From positions 112,443 to 163,469 of the forward strand of contig DXEW01000029.1 in assembly GCA_019114755.1 (NCBI GenBank): 51,027 nucleotides of DNA, in the 5' to 3' direction. The stretch comes from Candidatus Borkfalkia faecavium. Its GTDB lineage: Bacteria > Bacillota > Clostridia > Christensenellales > Borkfalkiaceae. Under the pieces are notes generated by a model that saw only the letters and a list, made by a program, of their open reading frames with translations, was not told where the DNA came from and did not search any database. Shown here piece after piece: positions 32,596 through 40,740 of this stretch. The position numbers and the translations under genes are program-made. Positions within the stretch are counted from its first letter, which is position 1. Each line of letters starts with the position of its first letter.

Positions 32596-33236
32596 TGCTT
32601 CCGAATGTAAAATGTAGAATGTAAAATGTAAAATTAAGGATGAATTTTTGTTTTCAGAGATCCTTCGATGCGTGCGGGCTATGCCCGCACTTACTCAGGA
32701 TGACAGAGGGGGAGAAGCGGGCTTGCCGCATTTACTCAGGATGACAAGGAAAACGCTATTTGTCATTTCGACCGAGCAACGCGAGCGGAGAAATCTTGCG
32801 CGGTGCGTATCGGAAGACCAACGCCTTTGCCGTGTTCGGAACGGCTTTTGCGTTCTGTGCAAGATCCCTCGACTGACGCTCGGGATGACAGGAGGGCGAA
32901 CGCCCCTCTTCCGTCGGCTATGCCGACACCTTCCCCCGAGGGGGAAGGCAAGAAAGAAGCCGTGTTCGGAACGGCTTTTGCGCTCTGTACAAGATCCCTC
33001 GACTGACGGTCGGGATGACAGGAGGCGCACGACGTGCTCGGGATAACAGGTACAAGCGACGAGAGGCCTCAATGACGGCAAGAGACCCGTTCGACTGCGC
33101 GGGTGCAACGATGTTGCCCCCGCTCCGCTCAGGGTGACATAAGAGGGATACTCCGTCTGTCATCCTGAGCGAGCAAAGCGAGCCGAAGGATCTCTGAAAA
33201 TAATATTATCTTCAACTTACCATTTTACATTTGTAT
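32596..33236. repeat. composite dispersed-repeat island with inverted ends
   Basis: The gene-free stretch 32572-33283 is filled by many copies of GGATGACA-type segments (for example 32697, 32736, 32884, 33014) and by their inverse TGTCATTTCGACCGAGC and TGTCATCCTGAGCGAGC (32761, 33159). The outer ends are inverted: TTTTCAGAGATCCTTCG near 32653 against CGAAGGATCTCTGAAAATA near 33184, and outside these AATGTAAAATGTAAAAT (32620) against ATTTTACATTTG (33222). Inside is a perfect hairpin CCTTCCCCC-GAG-GGGGAAGG. No protein-coding frame with a ribosome binding site was found. Confidence 0.8.
32829..33025. repeat. 67-bp direct repeat within the island
   Basis: GCCGTGTTCGGAACGGC...GATGACAGGAGG is present at 32829-32895 and again at 32959-33025, with three differences. 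The spacer contains the GAGGGGGAAGG hairpin. Confidence 0.85.
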
Positions 33237-33283
33237 GAGGCGGATCGGCCGCACGGAAGGCGGCAGGCGCCGCACGGGGAAAC

Positions 33284-33811
33284 TCATTTTTGCAGGCGCA
33301 GGCTCATGACGGCGATGATGGTCTTGGCGTCTTTGATCTCGCCTTTTTCGATCATGGAAAGCACTTCATCTACGGGGTAGAATGCCGCGGTGACGAACTC
33401 GTCTTCGTCGGGGTGGACCTGCCCCTCGCGCACGCCGTGGGCGCGGTAGATGTAGATCTTTTCGGCGGAATAGCCGGGCGTGGGGTAGATGGTGAACATA
33501 TGCTCGACCGAGGCGGGCTGCCAGCCCGTCTCTTCCGCCAGCTCGCGCGCCGCCGTCCGGGCGGGGTCCTCGCCGGGGTTTAACTTGCCTGCGGGGATCT
33601 CGAGCGTTTCTTCCATATACGGATAGCGGAACTGGCGCACGAGCAGCACCTTCCCCTCCCGCACATACAGCACGCTCGCCCCGCCCGCATGGTCCACCAC
33701 CTCGCGCTTGCAGGGCTTGCCGTCGGGCAGCTCGGCGTCGTCACAGCGGACGCGGATGATCTTGCCTTCGAACACGACGTTCTGTTTGACAGTCTTTTCG
33801 GTCAGATTCAT
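33284..33811 (-). CDS. Nudix hydrolase, ADP-ribose pyrophosphatase type
   Basis: A 175-residue Nudix enzyme likely to split ADP-ribose into AMP and ribose 5-phosphate. The Nudix box G75-x5-E81-x7-REL-x-EE-x-G-W97 is complete. The YPTPGYSAEKIYIYRA segment with conserved Pro after the box, and the N-terminal dimerisation strand (VVFEGKIIRVRCDDAELPDGK), are typical of the NudF/YqkG group. It overlaps the upstream gene by 4 bp (ATGA), so both are translated from one message. Confidence 0.9.
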   Translation of the reverse strand: MNLTEKTVKQNVVFEGKIIRVRCDDAELPDGKPCKREVVDHAGGASVLYVREGKVLLVRQFRYPYMEETLEIPAGKLNPGEDPARTAARELAEETGWQPASVEHMFTIYPTPGYSAEKIYIYRAHGVREGQVHPDEDEFVTAAFYPVDEVLSMIEKGEIKDAKTIIAVMSLRLQK

Positions 33812-34530
33812 AACTGCTCCTTGAATTTTTCAAATGCCGAGAACATATCGGAGATGTTTTCGCTCTTCCAGCCGGCGGCGCGCACGAAGTAGCCGTAGCC
33901 GCACAACAGCCCGCCCAGAAGGCGCGCGTCCGCCTTTGCCGCCGCCTCCGCCAGGGCGTTGAGGATGAGCAGCCCGTCCACCTTTTTGGCGTCGGCAAGG
34001 GAAGATTCGAACACGCGGTCGCGCTCGCTGCGGACGATGCGCGCCAGGTGCTCTGCCGCCGCCTTGCCGCGGGCGCGGACGACGCGCGGGTCCGTCGCTC
34101 CCGAACGGAACATCTGGCGGATGAGGTTTTTCAGGGGTAAAACGACTTCGGCGCCGAACTGGCGGAAGCCGAGGTTCATATCCCCTTCGGCATAGTAATA
34201 CTCGCTCAAAAACTCGCCCAGGTCGATGACGCGGGTGTCGATATCGACGAGCAGGCAGAAGATGAACGCCAGCTTTTCGGTCGGGTCTTCGGGGAAGAGG
34301 AGTTTATGCTTGCGCGAGCCGGGGTACGGCATATAGTTCATGTACCGCAGCTGCGCGGACACATAGTCGAAATTCTGGGTGATGTTCTGAAAAAAGATGT
34401 AGAGAAGATCGGACGTCGCGATCGACTTCAAAAGTTCTGCGATCTTGGCATCTGCCAAGATGAAGCTGGTGTGCATCACGTCGTCGCAGCGGCGCAAAAA
34501 CAGATCGATCTGGCCCTTTCCTGAATCCAT
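33808..34530 (-). CDS. hypothetical cytosolic helical protein
   Basis: A 240-residue, largely helical protein with no signal, membrane segment or motif that I recognise. It is rich in aromatic residues in the middle (LLYIFFQNITQNFDYVSAQLRYMNYMPYPG) and basic near 150-180. The ATG at 34530 has AAAGGAGGGAGCC directly upstream; the frame continues to 34602 without support. It is coupled by a 4-bp overlap to the ADP-ribose pyrophosphatase gene, suggesting a linked role, but what that is cannot be said. Confidence 0.75.
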   Translation of the reverse strand: MDSGKGQIDLFLRRCDDVMHTSFILADAKIAELLKSIATSDLLYIFFQNITQNFDYVSAQLRYMNYMPYPGSRKHKLLFPEDPTEKLAFIFCLLVDIDTRVIDLGEFLSEYYYAEGDMNLGFRQFGAEVVLPLKNLIRQMFRSGATDPRVVRARGKAAAEHLARIVRSERDRVFESSLADAKKVDGLLILNALAEAAAKADARLLGGLLCGYGYFVRAAGWKSENISDMFSAFEKFKEQL

Positions 34531-34590
34531 GGCTCCCTCCTTTGCGGTGTATTGTTGTGCAGAATTGACAACTTTTCTCACTTGCCTATC

Positions 34591-34619
34591 ATTATAGCAC
34601 AAATTTTTTAATTTATTAA
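34591..34619 (-). promoter_or_regulatory. probable promoter for the 33808-34530 gene
   Basis: Minus strand -10 TATAAT (34591-34596), 17-bp spacer and a poor -35 TTAATA. It is back to back with the plus-strand promoter at 34639. Confidence 0.5.
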
Positions 34620-34638
34620 CTTATTTTTCAGAAATATC

Positions 34639-34667
34639 TTGATTTTAAAAAAATTTTTAGGTATAAT
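34639..34667 (+). promoter_or_regulatory. promoter of the HPr-like gene
   Basis: -35 TTGATT (34639-34644), 17-bp A/T spacer, -10 TATAAT (34662-34667), then GGAGG and the ATG at 34696. Confidence 0.8.
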
Positions 34668-34695
34668 ATAGGAAATTCAATTTGGAGGTCTCCTT

Positions 34696-34920
34696 ATGAA
34701 ATCCGTAAAAATCTCTCTGCAAATCGCACAGAACGTAAAAGACTTCGTCAAAGTCGTTCAAGACTATCCGTACGAGATCGACCTGAAGAGCGACAAGTAC
34801 GTCGTCGATGCCAAGTCTATCCTCGGCATTTTCAGCCTCGACCTCTCTAAGCCGCTCACCGTCGAGATCCATTCCGACGACTGCGACGACCTGATCGAAG
34901 CGCTCAAGAAATTCGCGTAA
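34696..34920 (+). CDS. HPr-like protein lacking the phosphoacceptor histidine
   Basis: A 74-residue protein with the HPr fold pattern: KYVVDAKSILGIFSLDLSKPLTVEI (34-58) corresponds to the HPr stretch around regulatory Ser46 (here Ser41) and the following helix and strand. The position of His15 in the N-terminal active loop is replaced: residues 8-18 read LQIAQNVKDFV and the whole protein before 50 has no His. It cannot therefore carry PTS phosphate in the normal way. A regulatory or binding role is an inference. GGAGG is 7 nt upstream, and a terminator-like hairpin follows. Confidence 0.85.
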   Translation: MKSVKISLQIAQNVKDFVKVVQDYPYEIDLKSDKYVVDAKSILGIFSLDLSKPLTVEIHSDDCDDLIEALKKFA

Positions 34921-34951
34921 TCTTACTTCGCAAAACCGACCGGACAAGAAT

Positions 34952-34984
34952 ATCCGCTTTTTCCCTTAAAAAGCGGATTTTTTG
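34952..34984 (+). terminator. terminator after the HPr-like gene
   Basis: ATCCGCTTTTT / AAAAAGCGGAT stem followed by TTTTT, ending 37 bp before the next start codon. Confidence 0.8.
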
Positions 34985-35020
34985 TCCGTGCAGAAAAGTT
35001 TGTTCACAAAGGATATTTCC

Positions 35021-35545
35021 ATGCTCATCCAAGGCGAAACTTCCGTCAACAAGTTAATATTGCTGTTCGTCTTCGATAAGATGGAGAGCGCCCTTTCCGA
35101 ACGGACGATCATCGACATGTGTTCGACCAGCAACGACTGGATCAACTACATGGACTGCATGATGATCATTTCGCAGCTGCTGGAAGACGGGTTCATCTGC
35201 ACGGTGGAGACCAACGATGACACCCTGTATACCATCACGCCCGACGGCAGGAGCTGCCTGGCAAACTTTTATATCAACATCCCCAAGAGCACGCGCGAAG
35301 AGATCTCGGTATTCGTCAAAAACAACAGCGCGCGCTACCGCAACCGGCAGGAGTGCAAGTCTGACTACTATCAGAACAAAGACGGCACCTATACCGTCTT
35401 TCTGCGCATCCTCGCGCCCGCCCAGCCCATGCTCGAGCTCAAGTTCGTGGTCCCCGACCGCAAGACGGCGCAGAACATCTATAAAAAATGGGAGCTCAAG
35501 GCAGCGGACGTGTACGCCGTGATCTATGAAAATCTTGTAGACTAA
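35021..35545 (+). CDS. DUF4364 family protein with winged-helix-like N-terminus
   Basis: A 174-residue DUF4364 protein. Residues 5-75 (NKLILLFVFDKMESALSERTIIDMCS...MMIISQLLEDGFI, then YTITPDGRSCLANF) have the pattern of a winged-helix domain with the wing; the C-terminal half is alpha/beta and unassigned. The family is confined largely to Clostridia, and its function is unknown; a transcriptional role is plausible. I chose ATG 35021, preceded by AAAGGATAT, because the longer frame from 34982 starts within the terminator. It is 23 bp from the TSCPD gene downstream. Confidence 0.82.
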   Translation: MLIQGETSVNKLILLFVFDKMESALSERTIIDMCSTSNDWINYMDCMMIISQLLEDGFICTVETNDDTLYTITPDGRSCLANFYINIPKSTREEISVFVKNNSARYRNRQECKSDYYQNKDGTYTVFLRILAPAQPMLELKFVVPDRKTAQNIYKKWELKAADVYAVIYENLVD

Positions 35546-35568
35546 TTTTGAGGTAACAAAAAATCGGT

Positions 35569-35829
35569 ATGTTTACTTACAGCACCAAAGGGACGTGTTC
35601 GCGCCAGATCTTGTTCGACGTGGACGCAGACAACAAATTGCACAACGTGAAATTCATCGGCGGCTGCGGCGGCAACCTGCAGGGCATCGCAAAGCTGGTG
35701 GAAGGAAAGGATATCGACGATATCCAGAAGACGCTGCAGGGCATCAAATGCAGGAACAACACCTCCTGCCCCGACCAGCTCGCCCGCGCCATCCAGGCAT
35801 ATAAAGACAGAGAAAACGCCCGCGCCTGA
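35569..35829 (+). CDS. TSCPD domain protein
   Basis: An 86-residue protein ending in the eponymous motif T-S-C-P-D-Q-L (residues 65-71), with GGCGGNLQGIAKLVEG at 31-46 and CSRQI near residue 10. The TSCPD domain occurs alone, as here, or at the C-terminus of vitamin B12-dependent ribonucleotide reductases, where its Cys residues are thought to take part in redox or metal binding. The stand-alone form is of unknown function. GAGGT lies 13 nt before the ATG, and a terminator follows at 35845. Confidence 0.88.
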   Translation: MFTYSTKGTCSRQILFDVDADNKLHNVKFIGGCGGNLQGIAKLVEGKDIDDIQKTLQGIKCRNNTSCPDQLARAIQAYKDRENARA

Positions 35830-35844
35830 ACGCGGCAATATACG

Positions 35845-35876
35845 AAGGCCCCTCCCCTGCGGGAGAGGCCTTTTTG
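35845..35876 (+). terminator. terminator of the TSCPD gene
   Basis: AAGGCC and CTCCC arms pair with GGGAG and GGCCTT around a CTGC loop, then TTTTT. Confidence 0.75.
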
Positions 35877-36011
35877 CCTGCCCTTTTGCCGACTATTTGC
35901 CCGCCCCGAACGGGGCGGGCGGCCCTGCCGTCTGCCAGGCAAAGAAAGCCTCCCTGCCGAACAAAAGAGCTTCCCCTGCCGCGCCCCGCAAAAGCGTGCG
36001 CCGGCGCATAC

Positions 36012-36041
36012 AAAAAACGGCCTCCCGCGGGAGGCCGTTTT
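36012..36041 (-). terminator. terminator of rpsO-pnp
   Basis: Self-complementary AACGGCCTCCC-GC-GGGAGGCCGTT with a TTTTTT run on the minus strand, 27 bp after the pnp stop. Confidence 0.88.
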
Positions 36042-36067
36042 GCTTACGGATATTTTTCCGTCGAAAT

Positions 36068-38161
36068 TTATGCGTCGATTTTTTCGAGCAGCTTCAAGTC
36101 GATGCCCTTTTCGCCGATCTTGATGATCTCGACCTTGACGGTATCGCCGATGTTGAGCACGTCCTCTACCTGGCCGATGCGCTTGTCGCTCATGCGGGAG
36201 ATGTGGATCATGCCGTCTTTGCCGGGAGCGAGCTCCACGAAGGCGCCCACCTTGGAGAGGATGCGCACGACCGAGCCGATGAACATATCGCCCACCTCCG
36301 GATCGCGTGCGATGGAGAGGATGATCGCCTTGGCGTGCTCGGCGTTTTCGGTGTTCTCGCCGTAGGTGGCGATGCAGACGCGGCCGTCGTCTTCGATGTC
36401 GATCTTGACGCCCGTCTCTTCGATGATCTTGTTGATGACCTTGCCGCCGCTGCCGATGACCTCGCGGATCTTGTCGGGATCGATGGAGAAGGTGATGATC
36501 TTGGGCGCGTATTTAGACAGCTCTGCGCGGGGTTCGGGCAGCACTTCGAGCATCTTGTGGAGGATGAACTGCCTGCCCTCGTTCGCCTGGGCGATGGCGC
36601 GGCGGAGGATGTCTTCGGAAATGCCCTTGATCTTGATATCCATCTGGATGGCGGTGATGCCCTTCTCGGTGCCGGCGACCTTGAAGTCCATGTCGCCCAG
36701 GAAGTCTTCGAGGCCCTGGATATCGGTGAGGATGGCGACGCGGTCGCTGTCGGCGTCTTTAATGAGGCCCATGGCGCAGCCCGCGACGGGTGCCTTGATG
36801 GGGACGCCCGCATCCATCAGCGCCAGCGTAGAGCCGCACACGCTCGCCTGCGAGGTGGAGCCGTTGGAGCTGAGAACATCCGAGACCATGCGGATGGCGT
36901 ACGGGAACTCGTCGGCGCCGGGCACGACGGGCTCGAGGGCGCGCTCTGCAAGGGCGCCGTGGCCGATCTCGCGGCGGCCGGGGCTCTTGAGGCCCTTGGC
37001 CTCGCCCGTGGAATAGCCGGGGAAGTTATACTGGTGCATGTAGCGCTTGGAGACTTCGTCGTCCAAACCGTCCAGCTTCTGCACTTCGGACAGGGTGCCC
37101 AGGGTGCAGGTGGAGAGCACCTGCGTCTGGCCGCGGGTGAACACGGCGGAGCCGTGCACGCGGGGCAGGATGCCCGCCTCGCACCAGATGGGGCGGATCT
37201 CTTTCAAAGACCTGCCGTCGGGGCGGATGCCCTTATCCAAAATTTTGGCGCGGACCTTTTCTTTGGTCAGGTAATACAGGCTGTCTTTGATCTCGCGCGC
37301 TTTATCGGGATAGGTGTCGGCAAAGTGGGCGAGGACGTCTTTTTCCACCTCGTCCTGCTTCTCTTCGCGGGCGGCGCGGTCGTACTCTTCCAAAGCCTTA
37401 TCGAGCATGTCGGACGCATAGGCGCGCACGGCGGCGTCGATATCTTCGGGAACATGGTACAGTTCCATCTGGCGCTTGGGTTTGCCGATCTCTTTCTGGA
37501 TCTGTTCGATGAAGGCGCACTGCTTTTTGATCTCTTCATGGCCGAAGAGGATGGCGCCGACCATCTCTTCGTCGGAGATCTCCTTCGCGCCCGCTTCGAC
37601 CATCATGATGGCGTCTTTGGTGCCGGAAAGGCCGAGGTGCAGGCGGCTGCGCTCGCGCTGGGCGTTATCGGGGTTGATGACGTATTCGCCGTCCACAAGC
37701 CCTACCTGTACCGAACCCGTGGGGCCTGCCCAGGGGATATCGGAGATGCTCAGGGCGATGGAGCTGCCCATCATGGCGAAGGGTTCGGGCGGGATGTTCG
37801 TATCGACGGAAAGCGCCGTGGCGATGACGACGACGTCGTTGAACAGCCCCTTGGGGAACAGCGGGCGGATGGGCCTGTCGATGAGGCGGGAGGTGAGGAT
37901 CCCCTTGTCGCTCGCCCTGCCCTCGCGCTTTTTGAAGCCGCCGGGGATCTTGCCCACGGCGTACATCTTCTCTTCGAAATCGACCTGCAGGGGGAAGAAG
38001 TCCATCCCCTCGCGCGGCGTTTCGGACATGGTGACGTTGACCATGACGACGGTGTCGCCGCAGCGGACGACGCAGGAGCCGTTTGCCTGCTCTGCATACT
38101 TGCCCGTTTCGACGATGACTTTCCTGCCGCCGACCTCTGTTTCAAACTGTCTGTAATTCAT
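36068..38161 (-). CDS. pnp: polyribonucleotide nucleotidyltransferase (PNPase)
   Basis: A 697-residue phosphorolytic 3'-5' exoribonuclease. Two RNase PH domains (about 1-215 and 310-545) flank a helical domain; recognisable blocks are GDTVVMVNVTMS, DRPIRPLFPKG, HGSAVFTRGQTQ, GRREIGHGALAERAL and the catalytic SNGSTSQASVCGSTLALMDAG region. The KH domain has IGSGGKVINKIIEETGVKIDIEDDG, and the S1 domain ends the protein (VGDMFIGSVVRILSKVGAFVEL). AAGGAG precedes the ATG. It follows rpsO as in most bacteria, with a hairpin in between. Confidence 0.98.
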   Translation of the reverse strand: MNYRQFETEVGGRKVIVETGKYAEQANGSCVVRCGDTVVMVNVTMSETPREGMDFFPLQVDFEEKMYAVGKIPGGFKKREGRASDKGILTSRLIDRPIRPLFPKGLFNDVVVIATALSVDTNIPPEPFAMMGSSIALSISDIPWAGPTGSVQVGLVDGEYVINPDNAQRERSRLHLGLSGTKDAIMMVEAGAKEISDEEMVGAILFGHEEIKKQCAFIEQIQKEIGKPKRQMELYHVPEDIDAAVRAYASDMLDKALEEYDRAAREEKQDEVEKDVLAHFADTYPDKAREIKDSLYYLTKEKVRAKILDKGIRPDGRSLKEIRPIWCEAGILPRVHGSAVFTRGQTQVLSTCTLGTLSEVQKLDGLDDEVSKRYMHQYNFPGYSTGEAKGLKSPGRREIGHGALAERALEPVVPGADEFPYAIRMVSDVLSSNGSTSQASVCGSTLALMDAGVPIKAPVAGCAMGLIKDADSDRVAILTDIQGLEDFLGDMDFKVAGTEKGITAIQMDIKIKGISEDILRRAIAQANEGRQFILHKMLEVLPEPRAELSKYAPKIITFSIDPDKIREVIGSGGKVINKIIEETGVKIDIEDDGRVCIATYGENTENAEHAKAIILSIARDPEVGDMFIGSVVRILSKVGAFVELAPGKDGMIHISRMSDKRIGQVEDVLNIGDTVKVEIIKIGEKGIDLKLLEKIDA

Positions 38162-38220
38162 TCTACTCTCCTTGACTCGTTGTTCTTACGGCAGATCCCC
38201 GACCCGCCGCATATATATCA

Positions 38221-38245
38221 TGAGGGCGAACAGCCGTTCGCCCTC
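38221..38245 (-). other. rpsO-pnp intercistronic hairpin
   Basis: Perfect 11-bp stem TGAGGGCGAAC / GTTCGCCCTCA with a 4-nt loop, without a T run on the minus strand. Its site in the leader of pnp fits a processing or autoregulatory structure, as known for enterobacterial pnp; this is by analogy. Confidence 0.6.
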
Positions 38246-38258
38246 ACATATTCGGAAA

Positions 38259-38522
38259 TTATTTTCTCAAATCGAGACGGGCAACGATATCTCTGTATTT
38301 TTCAATGTCCTTCGATTTGATGTAATCGAGCAGGCCGCGGCGCTGGCCGACCATTTTCAAAAGACCGCGGCGGCTGTGGTTGTCGTGCGGGTGCTCTTTG
38401 AGGTGCTCGTTGAGGTGGTTGATGCGCTCGGTGAGAAGGGCGATCTGCACTTCGGAAGAACCGGTGTCGCCTTCGTGGCGCTTGAACTCGTTGATGATCT
38501 GGTTTTTCTTTTCCTTTTCCAT
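38259..38522 (-). CDS. rpsO: 30S ribosomal protein S15
   Basis: An 87-residue S15 of standard length: [53 protein letters not shown] and the closing [12 protein letters not shown] are near-universal. It binds 16S rRNA helices 20-22 early in small-subunit assembly. AAGGAG is 6 nt before the ATG. A matching promoter lies at 38604-38632, and pnp follows. Confidence 0.98.
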   Translation of the reverse strand: MEKEKKNQIINEFKRHEGDTGSSEVQIALLTERINHLNEHLKEHPHDNHSRRGLLKMVGQRRGLLDYIKSKDIEKYRDIVARLDLRK

Positions 38523-38603
38523 TGTTTTACTCCTTGGAAGAAATATTCACGCCGATCAAGGCACGGCGAGGAGAACCGCCCGGCTTTGACCGCGCATACG
38601 ATT

Positions 38604-38632
38604 ATTTTAGCATATTTTGCCGCGGTTGTAAA
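38604..38632 (-). promoter_or_regulatory. rpsO-pnp promoter
   Basis: Minus strand -35 TTTACA (38627-38632), 17-bp spacer, -10 TAAAAT (38604-38609). The -35 begins within 10 bp of the end of hemZ. Confidence 0.75.
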
Positions 38633-38637
38633 CTAAA

Positions 38638-40002
38638 TCAGCCATACAATTTGCGCTTGTCTGCAATTATCTCGTCAATTTTTTTGATATAGGTGGGGAT
38701 ATCCTTGGGGGCGCCGACCCGCTCGATGCGCGCGCCGCCTTCGAACAGCTTTTTGCCCACGGCGTTGGCGCCGCAGGCGATGTTGTCGGCGATCTCTTCC
38801 ATCACGTCGATGTTGTACACGCACGCCGTACCGGGCTTGCACCAGCCCGTGTTCTCGTTGTTGCCCGCCATGTACTTCTGCCTGTATAAATAATACGGCT
38901 CATACCCCGCGGCGGCGAGGGCACTGCGGGCATAGGCGATCATCTCGGAAACGCCCGCGCCTTCGAGGCGGTCTTCCTCCTCTTTCAGCCGCGCGCCCTT
39001 TTTCAGGCACAGGGTGTGCACGGTGATGTTTTCGGGCGAAAGCTGTATGGCGCGGTCGATGCCGCGGCAGAATTCCTCCGCGCTCTCCCCCGTCAGCCCG
39101 GCGATGAGGTCGAAGTTGACGAGAAAGCCGAAGGGGCGCGCCATCTCGAAGGCGCGGTCGATATCCGCCGCCGTGTGCCGCCTGCCGATGCGCTCTAATG
39201 TGGCGTCGCAGAAGGTCTGCGGGTTGACGCAGATGCGGGTGACGCCGAACTCCCGCAAAAGCTCCAGCTTTTCGGGGGTGAATACGTCCGGCCGCCCCGC
39301 CTCGACGGTGTATTCGACGCCGCCCTCCGCAAAGGGCGCCAAGGCTTCCAGCACCCGCCGCAGCCGATAAGGTTCTAAGACCAGCGGGGTGCCTCCGCCG
39401 ATGTACACGCTTTTCAGGCGCCTGTACAGGCCGCGGCAGGCGGCGATCTCGCGCCCGAGCGCTTCCAAATACCCTTCCACATACTGACCCGTGCGGCCGA
39501 TGTCGGCGGTGATGAAGGAGCAGTAATTGCACTTGGAGGGGCAGAACGGGATGCCGACGTAGAGGTCGGCCGCCCCCTCTTCCCGCCCGTAGATGCCCTG
39601 CTGCGCCCGCAGGACGGCGCGCACGAGGGCGATGTTCTCTTCGCTGACGCCGAAGGCGCGGAACATGGGGGCAAAATCTCTGCCGGCGGCCTCTTCGGCA
39701 TAGGCGAGCTTGGTGGGACGGATGCCCGTCAGCGCACCCCAGGGCATGGAGATGCCCGTCAGCTCGCGCAGGGCAAGGTAGACGGCGAGCTTGGCAAAGC
39801 GCTTGGCGTAGCGCTTGCGCTCCAGCTCGCCCTGCCAGGGCTGCTCGTTTTGATAGGAAAAGACCCGCCCGCCGGCGCGGACTTCGTTCAAAAACAGGCA
39901 GCCTTCCAGGCGGAAGGCGTGCTCGATGTCGGGCGGGGCGGGGAACAGCCGCACCACGTCCATCAGTTCGGGGTATAAAAACTGCGTGTCTGTCGTCAGC
40001 AT
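38638..40002 (-). CDS. hemZ: HemZ-type coproporphyrinogen dehydrogenase (radical SAM)
   Basis: A 454-residue radical SAM protein. The cluster motif CPSKCNYC is at Cys154, Cys158 and Cys161; GGGTP follows, then the HemN/HemW-like YTVEAGRPD, RICVNPQTF and NFDLIAGLTGE. The N-terminal 140 residues with LTGIRPTKLA are specific to HemZ, which lies downstream of rel in many Clostridia. It is named for oxygen-independent coproporphyrinogen III oxidation, but in organisms lacking the haem pathway the substrate is uncertain. No strong ribosome binding site was seen before ATG 40002. It ends the conserved SCIFF-sec-recJ-rel block in this window. Confidence 0.9.
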   Translation of the reverse strand: MLTTDTQFLYPELMDVVRLFPAPPDIEHAFRLEGCLFLNEVRAGGRVFSYQNEQPWQGELERKRYAKRFAKLAVYLALRELTGISMPWGALTGIRPTKLAYAEEAAGRDFAPMFRAFGVSEENIALVRAVLRAQQGIYGREEGAADLYVGIPFCPSKCNYCSFITADIGRTGQYVEGYLEALGREIAACRGLYRRLKSVYIGGGTPLVLEPYRLRRVLEALAPFAEGGVEYTVEAGRPDVFTPEKLELLREFGVTRICVNPQTFCDATLERIGRRHTAADIDRAFEMARPFGFLVNFDLIAGLTGESAEEFCRGIDRAIQLSPENITVHTLCLKKGARLKEEEDRLEGAGVSEMIAYARSALAAAGYEPYYLYRQKYMAGNNENTGWCKPGTACVYNIDVMEEIADNIACGANAVGKKLFEGGARIERVGAPKDIPTYIKKIDEIIADKRKLYG

Positions 40003-40078
40003 AACAAATCTCTGGATGTATGTGATGTATAAACGGAATTTACTAAGGAAAAATGCTCCTCTATATAAGAAAAAGCGC

Positions 40079-40129
40079 CCCTCAGCGGAAGGCTCTCCGA
40101 TAGAAGAAGCAGCCGCCTCAGCGGAAAGG
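40079..40129 (-). repeat. duplicated 3' end of the hydrolase gene
   Basis: On the minus strand CCTTTCCGCTGAGG (stop TGA included) at 40116-40129 recurs as CCTTCCGCTGAGGG at 40079-40092, 37 bp downstream of the true end. Confidence 0.65.
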
Positions 40130-40717
40130 GTTGTACTTGCGCTCGTAGGCGAGGGAGGTCGGCTCGTCGTGCCCCGGGTAGACGGGAAGATCGCCGGGGA
40201 GGGCGAGCAGGCGGCGCACGCTGTCTTGCAGCTGCGCCCCGCTGCCGCCGGGGAAATCGGTGCGGCCGACGCTGCCGCAGAACAGGGTATCGCCCGTGAA
40301 CAGCGCCCCTTCCGTGCGGAAACACACCCCGCCCGGCGTGTGCCCGGGCGCGGCGATGACGGAAAAACGGATGCCGCACAGGTCGAGCTCGTCGCCGCCG
40401 CGGAAGGTAAAGTCGACGGTGAAGGGCGGGATGCGCACGCCCACTTCGGCGGCGAGGTTATCCTGCGAGAATATGAGGGGCAGCTCCGCCTCGCTGCAGC
40501 CGATGCGCGCCCCCGCCCCCTGCAGCGCCGCGCAGCCGCCGATGTGGTCGAAGTGCCCGTGCGTCAGCAAGACGGCGCGGACGGCAAGCCCCCGCCGCTT
40601 CGCCTCGGCGAGCGGCTCGGGCCCGCCGCAGTCGATGAGGACGGCGTCTTTGCCGTCCTGCGTCAGCAAATAGGAATTGGCCCGCAAAATGCCCGCGGGC
40701 ACGCAGACGATGTCCAT
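40118..40717 (-). CDS. glyoxalase II-like metallo-beta-lactamase hydrolase
   Basis: A 199-residue metallo-beta-lactamase fold protein of the YcbL/GloB type. The binuclear zinc motif THGHFDH is near residue 53, with further ligands in APGHTPGG (His), FTGDTLF (Asp) and YPGHDEPT (His). Short members of this group act on thioesters or have unknown substrates; the gene is regularly found between rel and hemZ in Clostridia. The start is ATG 40717 with GAGGAGGG upstream. The longer frame to 40771 would begin inside a dispersed repeat. Its last codons and stop are repeated downstream. Confidence 0.9.
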   Translation of the reverse strand: MDIVCVPAGILRANSYLLTQDGKDAVLIDCGGPEPLAEAKRRGLAVRAVLLTHGHFDHIGGCAALQGAGARIGCSEAELPLIFSQDNLAAEVGVRIPPFTVDFTFRGGDELDLCGIRFSVIAAPGHTPGGVCFRTEGALFTGDTLFCGSVGRTDFPGGSGAQLQDSVRRLLALPGDLPVYPGHDEPTSLAYERKYNPFR

Positions 40718-40740
40718 GTTTCCCTCCTCTTTCAAAGACC

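Noticed and set aside
32640-33250. Short open frames in the repeat island (for example 32648-33046)
   Set aside because: They consist of repeat translation, have no ribosome binding site and change frame between duplicate copies.
35897-38320. 807-residue open frame antisense to pnp
   Set aside because: Shadow of PNPase; the true gene has all catalytic motifs.
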